DNA of 64,000 nt, taken from assembly GCA_017517325.1 (NCBI GenBank), contig JAFWZW010000023.1, positions 124,001 through 188,000 on the forward strand. The letters are read 5' to 3'. This DNA comes from Clostridia bacterium. GTDB lineage: Bacteria; Bacillota; Clostridia; Oscillospirales; SIG627. Made by a program: the position numbers and the translations under genes. Positions 31,509 to 40,730 of the stretch are shown piece after piece (positions within the stretch are counted from its first letter, which is position 1; the number at the start of each line of letters is the position of its first letter). The notes beneath the pieces are model-generated. The model was not told the origin of the DNA. It worked only from the letters and a program-made list of their open reading frames with translations, and ran no database searches.

Positions 31509-33770
31509 GTGCTGCCCCAAAAAGAATTTGAAGCCTCCATTGCCCCGCTTTTAAAGCTTGTGAACCAAGAGGATACCGTCGTCTTCTCCTTCCCCGTAAA
31601 CTTAAACTCCAAGGGTGAGGTGGAGGAAGGCGCCGTGCTTTTCGGTGAGAAGGCGCTGTATCTTGCAAGAGAAGAAAGTGGCGAAATGCTTTCATTTCCC
31701 TTTGAAAAGATCACCTCCGCCCGTTACGATTCCTTCCCCGGCGGCGCCGTTTGCGAGGTGCTTTACGATGGAAGCTGGCAGGAATTTTGCCGCAGCTTCG
31801 CCTCGGAAAAAGAGAATCTCTCCCAGCTCGTTCGCATCCTCAAGGAGATCGGTGACGGGGTGCTTTCCCCCAAGGATGCCCGCTTTACCTATCGGATGAC
31901 CCAGTGCCCCCGTTGCCGTCAGGCTTTGCCCCGTGGCTCCCAAATCTGCCCCGCCTGTCTGGATAAGCGTAGTTCCGTTAAAAAGCTTTACGGTCTGATC
32001 CGTCCTCAATTGGGCTGGATCCTGGTTTCTATGCTCCTTTTCTTCTTTACCTCCGGTATGAACGTCGTCTTGCCTATGATTCAGGGGCGACTGGTGGATG
32101 ATTACCTTACCGCCGCCGATCCCGCCGCCGTTTTGTCATCCTTCTCGTCGGTGGTGCTGGTGGTGGGCTCAATGGCACTGATCCGTGTCTTTTCGGTGCT
32201 TTTCACCATTTTGCGCAACAACACCTTGTCCCGCATTAGCAACAAAACGGTGGTAGAACTGCGCCGCCGGATATACGAAAGCATTCAGCGTCTCTCCGTT
32301 GCGGGAATCTCCCGCCATACCGCAGGGGATCTGATGAACCGCGTTTCGGGAGATACCGATATCATCTCCCAGTTCCTCACCACTCAATTGCCCAACCTGT
32401 TGGAGCAAGCCATCGTCGTCGTATTCGTAACCGCCCTTTTGTTCGTGCATTCCTGGAAAATGGCTTTGTTCGTTCTTATTCCTGCCCCCTTTGCGATCCT
32501 GCTCTTCCGTTTGATCTGGCGGCGAAACCGTAAGCTCTACGGCAGGCAGTGGGTGGAAAATTCCAAGGCCAATACCGTGCTTCACGATATCTTTCAGGGC
32601 GTTCGCGTGGTGAAGGTCTTTGGCACAGAAAAAAAGGAGATCGAAAAATACGATGCCGCCATCCGCACCCAGCGTGATATTTCTTACCGCAACGAGATCG
32701 CCTGGTCAAAGGTGGTGCCCTATGCGGAATTTGTAATTCAGATCGGCCACTTTATTTTGCTCTATTACGCAGGCAATCAGATTCTGGGTGAGCAAATGAC
32801 CATCGGTGAGCTGACTATGTTCTCCTCCTTCGTCAGTCTGATCTATACCCCTCTGCGCTCCATGGCAAACTTCCCCCGCGTCATCCAGCGCGCCGCTACC
32901 GCTGTGAATAAGGTCTTTGAGGTCATTGACGAAAAGCCGGACGTTGCCGACCGCCCCGAAGCCCGCGAGCATACGATTCGGGGGGATATCCGACTTGAGA
33001 ACGTGTGGTTTGGCTATAACGAAAACGAAAACGTGCTGGAAGACGTCTCCGTTTCCATCGGTCCCGGTGAAATGCTGGGGATCGTGGGTCGAAGCGGCGT
33101 AGGGAAGAGCACCCTCATCAATCTCGTAATGCGTCTTTACGACGTAGATCGGGGAAGCATTACCGTGGACGGGGTGGACATCCGTGATATGACCCAGCAT
33201 TCCCTCCGTTCCCAGATCGGCGTAGTCCTGCAGGAGACCTTCCTGTTCGCAGGCACCGTCTACGAAAATCTTGCTTACGCCAAGCCAAACGCCACCTATC
33301 GCGAGGTCATTGAGGCAGCGCGCCTTGCAGGAGCCCACGGTTTTATTATGAAACTGCCCGATGGGTACGACACCGTGGTGGGTGAAAAGGGTTATACCCT
33401 TTCCGGTGGTGAGCGTCAGCGCATCGCCATTGCCCGTGCCATTCTCCACGATCCCAAGATCCTCATTTTGGATGAAGCCACCAGCGCTCTGGATACGGAA
33501 ACGGAAAAGCTCATTCAGGACGCTCTCCAAAGACTTTGTAAGGATCGTACCACCATTGCCATTGCCCACCGCCTTTCTACGCTCCGCAATGCCACGAAGC
33601 TTCTGGTTTTGGATCAGAAACGGGTGGCGCAGGTGGGCACCCACGACCAGCTGGTGGCGCAGGATGGGGGCATCTATCAGGGGCTGGTTCTGGCGCAAAG
33701 AGAAATGGCCTCTTTCCGTAAGGAAAAGAAAGTGTCTTCGGATTTGACAAATTCCGAAAATGATGTATAA
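31509..33770 (+). CDS. Second ABC exporter with N-terminal zinc ribbon (GTG start)
   Basis: 753 aa from GTG 31509, seven bases after AAGGAG. Same layout as the 28639 gene: N-terminal domain of about 130 residues, CPRC...CPAC ribbon (133-150), exporter membrane domain (starting near LIRPQLGWILVSMLLFF), ATPase with GRSGVGKST near 527, LSGGERQR, ILILDEATSALD and IAHR. Both ATPase sites look complete in both proteins, so homodimers or a heterodimer are possible. The promoter of glyQS lies inside its last codons. Confidence 0.88.
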   Translation: MLPQKEFEASIAPLLKLVNQEDTVVFSFPVNLNSKGEVEEGAVLFGEKALYLAREESGEMLSFPFEKITSARYDSFPGGAVCEVLYDGSWQEFCRSFASEKENLSQLVRILKEIGDGVLSPKDARFTYRMTQCPRCRQALPRGSQICPACLDKRSSVKKLYGLIRPQLGWILVSMLLFFFTSGMNVVLPMIQGRLVDDYLTAADPAAVLSSFSSVVLVVGSMALIRVFSVLFTILRNNTLSRISNKTVVELRRRIYESIQRLSVAGISRHTAGDLMNRVSGDTDIISQFLTTQLPNLLEQAIVVVFVTALLFVHSWKMALFVLIPAPFAILLFRLIWRRNRKLYGRQWVENSKANTVLHDIFQGVRVVKVFGTEKKEIEKYDAAIRTQRDISYRNEIAWSKVVPYAEFVIQIGHFILLYYAGNQILGEQMTIGELTMFSSFVSLIYTPLRSMANFPRVIQRAATAVNKVFEVIDEKPDVADRPEAREHTIRGDIRLENVWFGYNENENVLEDVSVSIGPGEMLGIVGRSGVGKSTLINLVMRLYDVDRGSITVDGVDIRDMTQHSLRSQIGVVLQETFLFAGTVYENLAYAKPNATYREVIEAARLAGAHGFIMKLPDGYDTVVGEKGYTLSGGERQRIAIARAILHDPKILILDEATSALDTETEKLIQDALQRLCKDRTTIAIAHRLSTLRNATKLLVLDQKRVAQVGTHDQLVAQDGGIYQGLVLAQREMASFRKEKKVSSDLTNSENDV

Positions 33771-33771
33771 T
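33744..33771 (+). promoter_or_regulatory. Promoter of glyQS, inside the preceding gene
   Basis: TTGACA at 33744-33749 and TATAAT at 33766-33771, spacer 16. It overlaps the last 27 bases of the second exporter gene. Confidence 0.85.
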
Positions 33772-33822
33772 AACTGTTTGAAATAATTTCACCTGGCACC
33801 CAGCCAGGAAGAAAGTGAGGAT

Positions 33823-35217
33823 ATGATGAAAAATACGGAAAAAACTATGGATAAGATCGTTGCCCTTTGTAAGGGCAGGGGCTTCGTTTACCCCGGTAGT
33901 GAGATCTACGGCGGTCTTGCCAATTCTTGGGACTACGGCCCCTTGGGTGTGGAACTGAAGAACAACGTTAAGCGCGCTTGGTGGAAAAAGTTCGTTCAGG
34001 AAAGCCCCTATAACGTAGGTCTTGACAGTGCCATTCTGATGAACCCCCAGACCTGGGTAGCTTCCGGACACGTGGGCGGCTTCTCCGATCCGCTGATGGA
34101 CTGTAAGGTTTGTAAGACCCGCCACAGAGCCGATAAGCTGGTGGAGGATTACATTGCCGAAAACAACCTTGACCTGAACCCCAACGGTTGGGATAACAAC
34201 AAGCTTGCCGATTTTATCAAGGAAAATCACATCTCCTGCCCCTCTTGCGGCTCCGCTGATTTTACCGATATCCGCAAGTTTAACCTGATGTTCAAAACCT
34301 TCCAGGGCGTAACGGAGGATTCCTCCTCCGAGCTTTACCTTCGCCCCGAAACGGCGCAGGGTATCTTCGTAAACTTTAAGCACATTCAGCGCACCACCCG
34401 TAAGAAGGTTCCCTTCGGCGTAGGTCAGATCGGTAAATCCTTCCGTAACGAGATCACCCCCGGTAACTTCATCTTCCGCATCCGTGAGTTTGAACAGATG
34501 GAGCTGGAATTTTTCTGCAAGCCCGGCACCGATCTGGAATGGTTCACCTACTGGAGAAGCTACTGCGAAAAGTTCCTTCTGGATCTGGGCATCGCTTCCG
34601 AAAATCTCCGTCTTCGTGACCACGATAAGGATGAGCTCAGCTTCTATTCCAAGGCAACCACTGACTTTGAATTTATGTTCCCCTTCGGTTGGGGCGAGCT
34701 TTGGGGCATTGCAGACCGTACCGATTACGACCTGACCCAGCACGCCAACCACTCCGGCGAGCCTATGGAATATTTCGATCCTGAAACAAACGAGAAGTAC
34801 GTTCCCTACGTAATTGAGCCCTCCCTGGGCGCAGACCGTATCACCCTTGCCTTCCTTTGCGAAGCCTATGACGAAGAGGTGGTAGGGGAGAACGACACCC
34901 GTGTGGTAATGCACTTTCATCCTGCGCTGGCTCCCGTTAAGGCGGCGATCCTGCCCCTTTCCAAGAAGCTTTCCGATAAGGCTCGCGAGCTTTATGCAGA
35001 CCTTGCCTGTGACTTCAACGTTGAGTTTGACGAAGCCGGCTCCATCGGTAAGCGCTACCGCCGTCAGGATGAGATCGGCACCCCCTTCTGCATCACATAC
35101 GACTTTGACACCGAGAACGACGGTTGCGTTACCGTTCGTGACCGTGATACCATGGAGCAGATCCGTCTGCCCCTTGCCGAGGTCAAAGCCTACATTGCAG
35201 AAAAGATCCGCTTTTGA
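33823..35217 (+). CDS. glyQS: Glycyl-tRNA synthetase (dimeric alpha2 type)
   Basis: 464 aa class II synthetase that charges tRNA-Gly. N terminus [26 protein letters not shown] zinc site CKVC...CPSCG is seen. Motif 2 region [21 protein letters not shown] and motif 3 [13 protein letters not shown] are clear, with a C-terminal anticodon-binding domain ([10 protein letters not shown]). This is the single-chain type, not the separate glyQ plus glyS pair. It has its own promoter and terminator. The tRNA-Gly gene at 774 provides its substrate. Confidence 0.97.
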   Translation: MMKNTEKTMDKIVALCKGRGFVYPGSEIYGGLANSWDYGPLGVELKNNVKRAWWKKFVQESPYNVGLDSAILMNPQTWVASGHVGGFSDPLMDCKVCKTRHRADKLVEDYIAENNLDLNPNGWDNNKLADFIKENHISCPSCGSADFTDIRKFNLMFKTFQGVTEDSSSELYLRPETAQGIFVNFKHIQRTTRKKVPFGVGQIGKSFRNEITPGNFIFRIREFEQMELEFFCKPGTDLEWFTYWRSYCEKFLLDLGIASENLRLRDHDKDELSFYSKATTDFEFMFPFGWGELWGIADRTDYDLTQHANHSGEPMEYFDPETNEKYVPYVIEPSLGADRITLAFLCEAYDEEVVGENDTRVVMHFHPALAPVKAAILPLSKKLSDKARELYADLACDFNVEFDEAGSIGKRYRRQDEIGTPFCITYDFDTENDGCVTVRDRDTMEQIRLPLAEVKAYIAEKIRF

Positions 35218-35226
35218 TTTCCAAAC

Positions 35227-35260
35227 AAAAATGCTCTGTGCGACCGCACAGAGCATTTTT
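35227..35260 (+). terminator. Terminator after glyQS
   Basis: Perfect 15-bp arms (AAAAATGCTCTGTGC) around GACC with a T5 end. Confidence 0.93.
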
Positions 35261-35390
35261 ATTATGCAAACTCAAAGCTGTGATGGATGAATCATTAAAT
35301 CATTATATATATCCCCATAAAAGTTTTCTTCGGTCCCTTCTTTTTCAAAAAAAGGAACGCCGCCCGGTGAGGGCATAAAGTGCCAAGGTC

Positions 35391-36344
35391 TTACAAAAAG
35401 AGGCAGATGACCCAGTAAAGAACAGGAAGGGTGACAACCGAAAGGAAGGTGGAGCCAAGGGTCAGGGTGGTGGCGCTTTTTGCATCACCGCCAAAGCGAT
35501 CTGCAAAGGCAGAAGCAAGACCTGCGGTGGGAACGGCAAAGGCAAAGAAGAAAGCCAGGATCATATCACGAAGCAAAAGATTGGGAACAAAGCCAAGGGC
35601 AAGGAGAAGGACAAGGCTGAGAAGCGGAAAGAGGATCAGTTTCAAAAAGGAAACGTAATATACGCTCTTGGAAGCCAAAATGTCCTTTAAGGAAACGTCT
35701 GCCATTTTCATACCCAAAACGATCATAGAGCCGGGTACTACGATGTTAGAAAGGTGGGTGGCAAAGGTAGTCAGCTCCGGAATATGCTCAGGCAGATTCA
35801 AAAGGTTCAGCACAACGCCAACCAGTGCGGCCAGCATGGCGGGGTTCAGGATCGCCTGCTTTAAATCCATACTCTTTTTATCCCCCGATACCAAATAAGC
35901 ACCCAGGGTATACATCATCAGGTTGGTGAGAACGTTTAAAACGATGAGAATGGTCAAAACCGTGGAATCAGCCCCAAATACCGCCATAGCAAGAGGGATC
36001 CCCAAAAAGCCGTTGTTGGGGAACACGGCGCAAAAGCGCATCATACCGCGGGTCTTTTCTGCAGGAACCTTCTTCAATAGAGGAGAGGAGAGAAGGAAAA
36101 ACAAAACGATGAAGAGGATCAGAAAAAACGAAGCGATCAAAAGGGTCTGAAGCAGTGCTCCCTCAAGCTTCAGCTTCATCGTGCCCGAAAGGATCAAAAA
36201 GGGAAGTCCCACATACATCATCACGCCCGAAATGACCCCCGAGCCTTGAGCCTTCAGCTTTCCCGTGCGCACCAAAAGGTAACCGGGCAGGGCCAAAGCT
36301 ACGAATAGAAGTACGTTTTTCAGCATAATAAAAAAGGTTTCCAT
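35391..36344 (-). CDS. AEC family transporter (auxin efflux carrier-like permease)
   Basis: 317 aa with about ten hydrophobic segments in two halves. The family's conserved helix breaks show as GLPFLILSG in the first half, NNGFLGIPLAMAVFG in the middle, and AVPTAGLASAFADRFGGD near the C terminus. Bacterial members carry malate or other small acids. GGAGG lies six bases before ATG 36344. Single gene; the sequence after its stop (about 35315-35390) is AT-rich with an imperfect hairpin (TTCTTTTTC / AAAAAAAGGA) that may terminate it. Substrate unknown. Confidence 0.88.
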   Translation of the reverse strand: METFFIMLKNVLLFVALALPGYLLVRTGKLKAQGSGVISGVMMYVGLPFLILSGTMKLKLEGALLQTLLIASFFLILFIVLFFLLSSPLLKKVPAEKTRGMMRFCAVFPNNGFLGIPLAMAVFGADSTVLTILIVLNVLTNLMMYTLGAYLVSGDKKSMDLKQAILNPAMLAALVGVVLNLLNLPEHIPELTTFATHLSNIVVPGSMIVLGMKMADVSLKDILASKSVYYVSFLKLILFPLLSLVLLLALGFVPNLLLRDMILAFFFAFAVPTAGLASAFADRFGGDAKSATTLTLGSTFLSVVTLPVLYWVICLFL

Positions 36345-36371
36345 GCATTACCTCCAAAAAGTTCTCCGCTC

Positions 36372-36400
36372 ATTATAACCTAAAAAAACCAAACCGTAAA
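36372..36400 (-). promoter_or_regulatory. Probable promoter of the AEC transporter
   Basis: Minus strand TTTACG (36400-36395) and TATAAT (36377-36372), spacer 17; good -10, weak -35. Confidence 0.5.
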
Positions 36401-36483
36401 GTATCAAATGAGTTTTTCCGCTATATGTCCGAAGTGATGGTAAAAGTCTTTTCGGGAAAAATGAAAAATAAAGTGATTTTTCC

Positions 36484-36511
36484 TTGCAAAATATGACAAA
36501 GATGGTATAAT
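36484..36511 (+). promoter_or_regulatory. Promoter of typA-lysR
   Basis: TTGCAA at 36484-36489 and TATAAT at 36506-36511, spacer 16. Confidence 0.8.
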
Positions 36512-36554
36512 AAATATGTATGTTTAATTTTTCGCAACCAGATAGGAAGTTTTT

Positions 36555-38381
36555 ATGGAAAGAGAAAAAATCAGAAATATTGCCATCATCGCTCACGTTG
36601 ATCACGGCAAGACCACGTTGGTGGATGCCATGCTCCGCCAAACGGGCACCTTCCGTGCCAACGAGCAGGTGGAGGAGCGCGTGATGGACTCCAACGACCT
36701 TGAAAAGGAAAGAGGCATCACCATTTTGGCGAAGAACACCTCCCTTTTCTATAACGGGATCAAGGTCAACATTGTGGATACCCCCGGCCACGCCGATTTC
36801 GGCGGCGAGGTGGAGCGTAGCCTTTCTATGGTAGACGGCGTCATCCTTCTTGTGGATGCTTACGAGGGCTGTATGCCCCAGACCCGTACCGTATTGAAAA
36901 AGGCTTTGGCGCTGGGTCTTACCCCCGTGATCGTGGTGAACAAGATCGACCGCCCCATGGCTCGCCCCAAGGAAGTGACCGATGAAATGTACGACCTTCT
37001 CATCGATCTGGGTGCCACCGAGGAACAGCTGGATCTTCCCGTGATCTACGCCTCCGGTCGCGACGGATGGGCCACCACCGATTATAATGTAAAAACCGAT
37101 GATCTTACCTGCCTGTTTGATATCATCATTAACGATATTCCTTGTCCCGAGGTGGATCAGGACGGTCCCTTCCAGATGATGGTATCCAACATTGACTTTA
37201 ACGATTATACCGGCAGAATGGCAGTGGGCAAGATCCTGCGCGGCGGCATTCACGAAAAGAGCCCCGTTTCCATCGTTCGTCGTGACGGTAAGGTGCAAAA
37301 GAGCAAGATCGTGGGGATCTATACCTTCGATAAGCTGAAAAAGTCTGCCGCCACCTTTGCGGAAGCAGGGGATATCGTGTGCCTTACGGGTATTGCCGAT
37401 ATCGAGATTGGGGACACCATTTGTGACGTGGAGAATCCCGAAGGGCTCCCCTTCGTGGAGATCGAAGATCCCGTGCTTTCTATGTTCTTCTCCGTTTCTA
37501 CCTCTCCCTTCGCAGGGCAGGACGGTACCTACGTCACCAGCCGCCATATCCGTGAGCGCCTTTACCGTGAATTGGAATCCAATATTTCCCTGCGCGTTGA
37601 AGATACCGATACCACCGATACCTTGAAGGTATCAGGCCGCGGAGAGCTTCACCTTTCCGTGCTTATTGAAAATATGCGCCGTCAGGGCTACGAATTTCAG
37701 GTTTCCCGCCCCACCGTTATCACCAAGGAGATCGACGGGGTCTTGTGTGAGCCTTACGAAAACCTTTATATCGACTGTCCCGATGAATTTTCCGGTACCG
37801 TCATTGATCTGATCTCCCGCCGCAAGGGTGAGCTTTTGCAAATGTCCCCCACCGCCGCAGGCTTTACGAGATTGGAGTTTTCCATTACCAGCCGCGGTAT
37901 GATCGGCTGCCGTGCCGAGCTTCTTACCGCCGCCAAGGGCAACGCTGTGGTCAATACGGAATTGGATGGCTACCACCCTATGAAGGCAGGGCTTACCGCC
38001 CGCTCCCGTGGATCCCTTATCGCTTGGGAGGACGGCGTTTCCACCTCCTACGGTATGTATAACGCCCAGGATCGCGGCACGATGTTCATCGGTGTGCAGA
38101 CCAGCGTTTACGAAGGGATGATCGTGGGTGAATCCAACGATTCCAAGGATCTTGTGGTAAACGTTTGTAAAAAGAAGCATCTGACTGCCATTCGCTCCAC
38201 CGGTGCGGATGAAGCCCTCCGCATCACCCCCCCCAGACAGATGAGCCTGGAGAAGTGTATGGAGTTTATTGCCGATGACGAGCTTCTGGAGGTTACCCCC
38301 AAAACTCTTCGTTTGAGAAAGAAGATCTTGAATACGGAGCAAAGAGCAAAGATCAAAGCAAAAGAAAAACTGGGCTCCTAA
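36555..38381 (+). CDS. typA: Ribosome-associated GTPase TypA/BipA
   Basis: 608 aa, full family length. EF-G-like G domain: HVDHGKTTL (P loop, near residue 14), RGITI switch I, DTPGHADFGGE, NKID. Then domain II, an EF-G-like domain III/V pair (SGRGELHLSVL), and the BipA-specific C-terminal domain. Acts in 50S assembly and stress or cold growth. It is followed after 10 bases by a LysR gene that shares the transcript. Confidence 0.96.
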   Translation: MEREKIRNIAIIAHVDHGKTTLVDAMLRQTGTFRANEQVEERVMDSNDLEKERGITILAKNTSLFYNGIKVNIVDTPGHADFGGEVERSLSMVDGVILLVDAYEGCMPQTRTVLKKALALGLTPVIVVNKIDRPMARPKEVTDEMYDLLIDLGATEEQLDLPVIYASGRDGWATTDYNVKTDDLTCLFDIIINDIPCPEVDQDGPFQMMVSNIDFNDYTGRMAVGKILRGGIHEKSPVSIVRRDGKVQKSKIVGIYTFDKLKKSAATFAEAGDIVCLTGIADIEIGDTICDVENPEGLPFVEIEDPVLSMFFSVSTSPFAGQDGTYVTSRHIRERLYRELESNISLRVEDTDTTDTLKVSGRGELHLSVLIENMRRQGYEFQVSRPTVITKEIDGVLCEPYENLYIDCPDEFSGTVIDLISRRKGELLQMSPTAAGFTRLEFSITSRGMIGCRAELLTAAKGNAVVNTELDGYHPMKAGLTARSRGSLIAWEDGVSTSYGMYNAQDRGTMFIGVQTSVYEGMIVGESNDSKDLVVNVCKKKHLTAIRSTGADEALRITPPRQMSLEKCMEFIADDELLEVTPKTLRLRKKILNTEQRAKIKAKEKLGS

Positions 38382-38391
38382 AGGAGGAAGT

Positions 38392-39327
38392 ATGAATCTG
38401 TTGCACTTGAAATACGCAGTAGAGGTGGAACGCACCCGTTCCTTTACAGGTGCCGCTGCCAATCTTTTTATGAGTCAGCCAAACCTCTCCCGCGCCATTA
38501 AGGAATTGGAAGAAAGCCTTGGTATCACCATCTTCAAGCGCACCTCCAAGGGGATCGTGACCACCACACAAGGGGAAGAATTTCTCTTTCAGGCCAAAAA
38601 TATCCTTCGCCAGATCGATGAGATCGAGGAGCAGTATCGGAAGGATACCCCCGAGCATCAGAATTTCAACATTTCCACCCCCCGCGCTTGCTATATCACC
38701 CGTGCCTTTACAAGCCTTGTTAATTCCTTGGATTCCGAACGGCAGATGGATCTGAACTATAAGGAGACCAATTCCTCCCGCGCCATCACCAATATTCTCC
38801 AGAGTAATTACAATTTAGGCATCATTCGCTATCAGACCTCCTTTGAATCCTACTTTTTGAAAATGATGGAGGAAAAGGATCTGAAGCATCAGGATATCTG
38901 GGAATTTGAATACGTGGCCCTGATGGACCGTTCTCACCCTCTTGCCTCCAAGGAGAATATCTCCAAGGATGATTTCAAGGATTGCATTGAGATCGTTCAC
39001 GGCGATCCTTACGTGCCCTCACTGCAGATCGCTTACGTGCGTAAGGCGGAGTTTTCCGACCTGACCGATAAGAAGATCTTTATTTACGAGCGCGGCACCC
39101 AGTACGACCTTTTAAGTGACGTTCCTTCCACCTTTATGTGGGTCTCTCCTTTGCCGAAGGACGTTCTGGAGCGCCACAACGTGGTACAAAAGCGCCTGCC
39201 CGGTATTTCCCATAAGTATAAAGACGTTCTCATCTATCGCAACGGGTATCACCTGACCCCCATTGACCTTCGGTTTATGGAAGAGCTGGAAAAAGCCAAA
39301 AACGAAGCCATCGAGTGTTTGCATTAA
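38392..39327 (+). CDS. LysR-family transcriptional regulator
   Basis: 311 aa. The N-terminal winged helix-turn-helix (LKYAVEVERTRSFTGAAANL then MSQPNLSRAIKELEESLG) and linker helix are followed by a two-lobe effector domain (NFNISTPRACYITRAF through DRSHPLAS). AAGGAGGAAGT is the ribosome site. It lies 10 bases after typA with no promoter between. No divergent target gene is adjacent, so its regulon cannot be read from context. Confidence 0.92.
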   Translation: MNLLHLKYAVEVERTRSFTGAAANLFMSQPNLSRAIKELEESLGITIFKRTSKGIVTTTQGEEFLFQAKNILRQIDEIEEQYRKDTPEHQNFNISTPRACYITRAFTSLVNSLDSERQMDLNYKETNSSRAITNILQSNYNLGIIRYQTSFESYFLKMMEEKDLKHQDIWEFEYVALMDRSHPLASKENISKDDFKDCIEIVHGDPYVPSLQIAYVRKAEFSDLTDKKIFIYERGTQYDLLSDVPSTFMWVSPLPKDVLERHNVVQKRLPGISHKYKDVLIYRNGYHLTPIDLRFMEELEKAKNEAIECLH

Positions 39328-39330
39328 AAA

Positions 39331-39371
39331 AAGCCTTGCACCCCAAAAAAGGGAAGTGCAAGGCTTATTAT
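39331..39371. terminator. Bidirectional terminator between lysR and the pyrophosphorylase gene
   Basis: AAGCCTTGCAC and GTGCAAGGCTT arms with A-rich and T-rich flanks. Confidence 0.85.
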
Positions 39372-39379
39372 TTTGTCTG

Positions 39380-40609
39380 TCAGCAGATCACGCCGTTTTT
39401 GGCAAGAAGCGCACGGGCGGAAACAACGGAATCGACGCCCTCTTTATTTTTGATGGGGGCAAATTCCTTTTCTCTGTCTACTTCGTAGGAAAGGCAAGTA
39501 AGCATATCACGAACGGTATCAATGGCAAGGTACTCGAATTTGTAGCCGTTTTCCTTTTCAGGCTTTACCATCTCGCCGGCTTCGTTCATATAAGGGATCT
39601 TCTTTTCCACGATATGAAGGGGCATTTTGCCGTCTACGATCTCGTACATTCTCTTCATACTGAACAGGTAGTTGAGGATCACGCCAAAGCGGTATTTGAG
39701 CTTTCCGTTCTCATCCAGCTCATTTGCCAGATCGTCGCCCAGTTCATAGTATTCCACGATGGTGGGAAGCCCATCCTTGAGGCAAAGTGCGCCAACCTTT
39801 TCACCGGGTGCGTTTTTGGATACTACTTTAGCGCCGCAGTTGGTGCCGGAAAGAATGGTAGCGCCGATGAACACGGGGTCACAAATGCGCTGGAGCACGT
39901 TATCCATAGAGAATACGTTGATCCATTCTACGCCCGCTTCCTTCAATTCCTTGTCAATGCCGGATTTTACCAAGGACTTGAACCAACCGCCGTTTCCGTT
40001 GGGGGAGAGGGAAAGCTGTGCTTTTCCTTCCATATAGATCTTGCCGTTGTAATCACAGCTGGGCGCCATTTCCTGACGGAAAAAGCGGATCTTTTCTTCG
40101 GGATAACCGAAATATGCGTGCTCCTTCAAAAAGCGGCGAGTCTCTTCGTCGTTCTTGTCGGAGGTCATGATCACCAGCGGGAAGTAGCAGCCTGCCTTCT
40201 TGCAAACGTCAAGCATATTGTTGATCTGGGCTTCGAAAATGTAAAAGTCGCGGGTCACGCCGATGTTGTAAGAGCCCTTGGGGCCGGTATGACCCAAGCG
40301 GGTACCCTGACCGCCGCCTAACAGAAGGGCGCAAACCTTGCCTTCCTGCAGGGCTTTGATACCAACGGCCTCAAATTCAGCCTTTTTCTTATCAATCTCA
40401 TCGATCTCCAAAGCACCCAAGGGGGCAAGAGCGCCGGCGGAATTTTCATCCATCACCTTTTCGTCTTTGTTTGCAAGCTCCTTCAAAATGGTGAAATCAG
40501 CTTCATTGATCTGTTCCTTCAGGCTTTGCTTTTCAGCATCGCTCAGCTCGTCCCAGTAGCGGAGCAAGTGCTCCTGACCGTATTCTTTCAACTGTTCAAA
40601 ATTCGTCAT
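39380..40609 (-). CDS. UDP-sugar pyrophosphorylase, UAP/UGP family
   Basis: 409 aa nucleotidyltransferase of the type commoner in eukaryotes. The nucleotide-binding loop LLLGGGQGTRLG, sugar-site segment PKGSYNIG, VIMTSDKND, and NVFSMDNVL (metal Asp) are present, followed by FGVILNYLFSMKRMYEIV. It makes UDP-GlcNAc, UDP-GalNAc or UDP-glucose from UTP and the sugar 1-phosphate. The fold differs from the bacterial GlmU and GalU. It has its own promoter and terminator. Sugar specificity is open. Confidence 0.9.
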   Translation of the reverse strand: MTNFEQLKEYGQEHLLRYWDELSDAEKQSLKEQINEADFTILKELANKDEKVMDENSAGALAPLGALEIDEIDKKKAEFEAVGIKALQEGKVCALLLGGGQGTRLGHTGPKGSYNIGVTRDFYIFEAQINNMLDVCKKAGCYFPLVIMTSDKNDEETRRFLKEHAYFGYPEEKIRFFRQEMAPSCDYNGKIYMEGKAQLSLSPNGNGGWFKSLVKSGIDKELKEAGVEWINVFSMDNVLQRICDPVFIGATILSGTNCGAKVVSKNAPGEKVGALCLKDGLPTIVEYYELGDDLANELDENGKLKYRFGVILNYLFSMKRMYEIVDGKMPLHIVEKKIPYMNEAGEMVKPEKENGYKFEYLAIDTVRDMLTCLSYEVDREKEFAPIKNKEGVDSVVSARALLAKNGVIC

Positions 40610-40645
40610 AGAAAGCTCCTTATATTTTGATATATTCTACTGTAT

Positions 40646-40674
40646 ATTTTAGCACGACTTATCATTTGTGTCAA
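40646..40674 (-). promoter_or_regulatory. Promoter of the UDP-sugar pyrophosphorylase gene
   Basis: Minus strand TTGACA (40674-40669) and TAAAAT (40651-40646), spacer 17. Confidence 0.8.
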
Positions 40675-40683
40675 TTTTATAAA

Positions 40684-40722
40684 AGAAAAAAAGAGTTCTT
40701 TCAAAAGAAAAAACTCCTTTTT
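40684..40722 (-). terminator. Terminator after the WG-repeat gene
   Basis: A minus-strand hairpin GGAGTTTTTTC / GAAAGAACTC around TTTT with T tail. Confidence 0.6.
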
Positions 40723-40730
40723 TGATTGCG

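Noticed and set aside
33577-35256. Minus-strand 559-codon frame opposite glyQS
   Set aside because: Shadow of glyQS; it would also span the glyQS promoter and terminator.
35261-35390. Small RNA or repeat element before the AEC gene end
   Set aside because: AT-rich with one imperfect hairpin; a terminator role is possible but nothing supports a gene.
36348-37547. Minus-strand 399-codon frame opposite typA
   Set aside because: Shadow of typA that also runs across the typA promoter.
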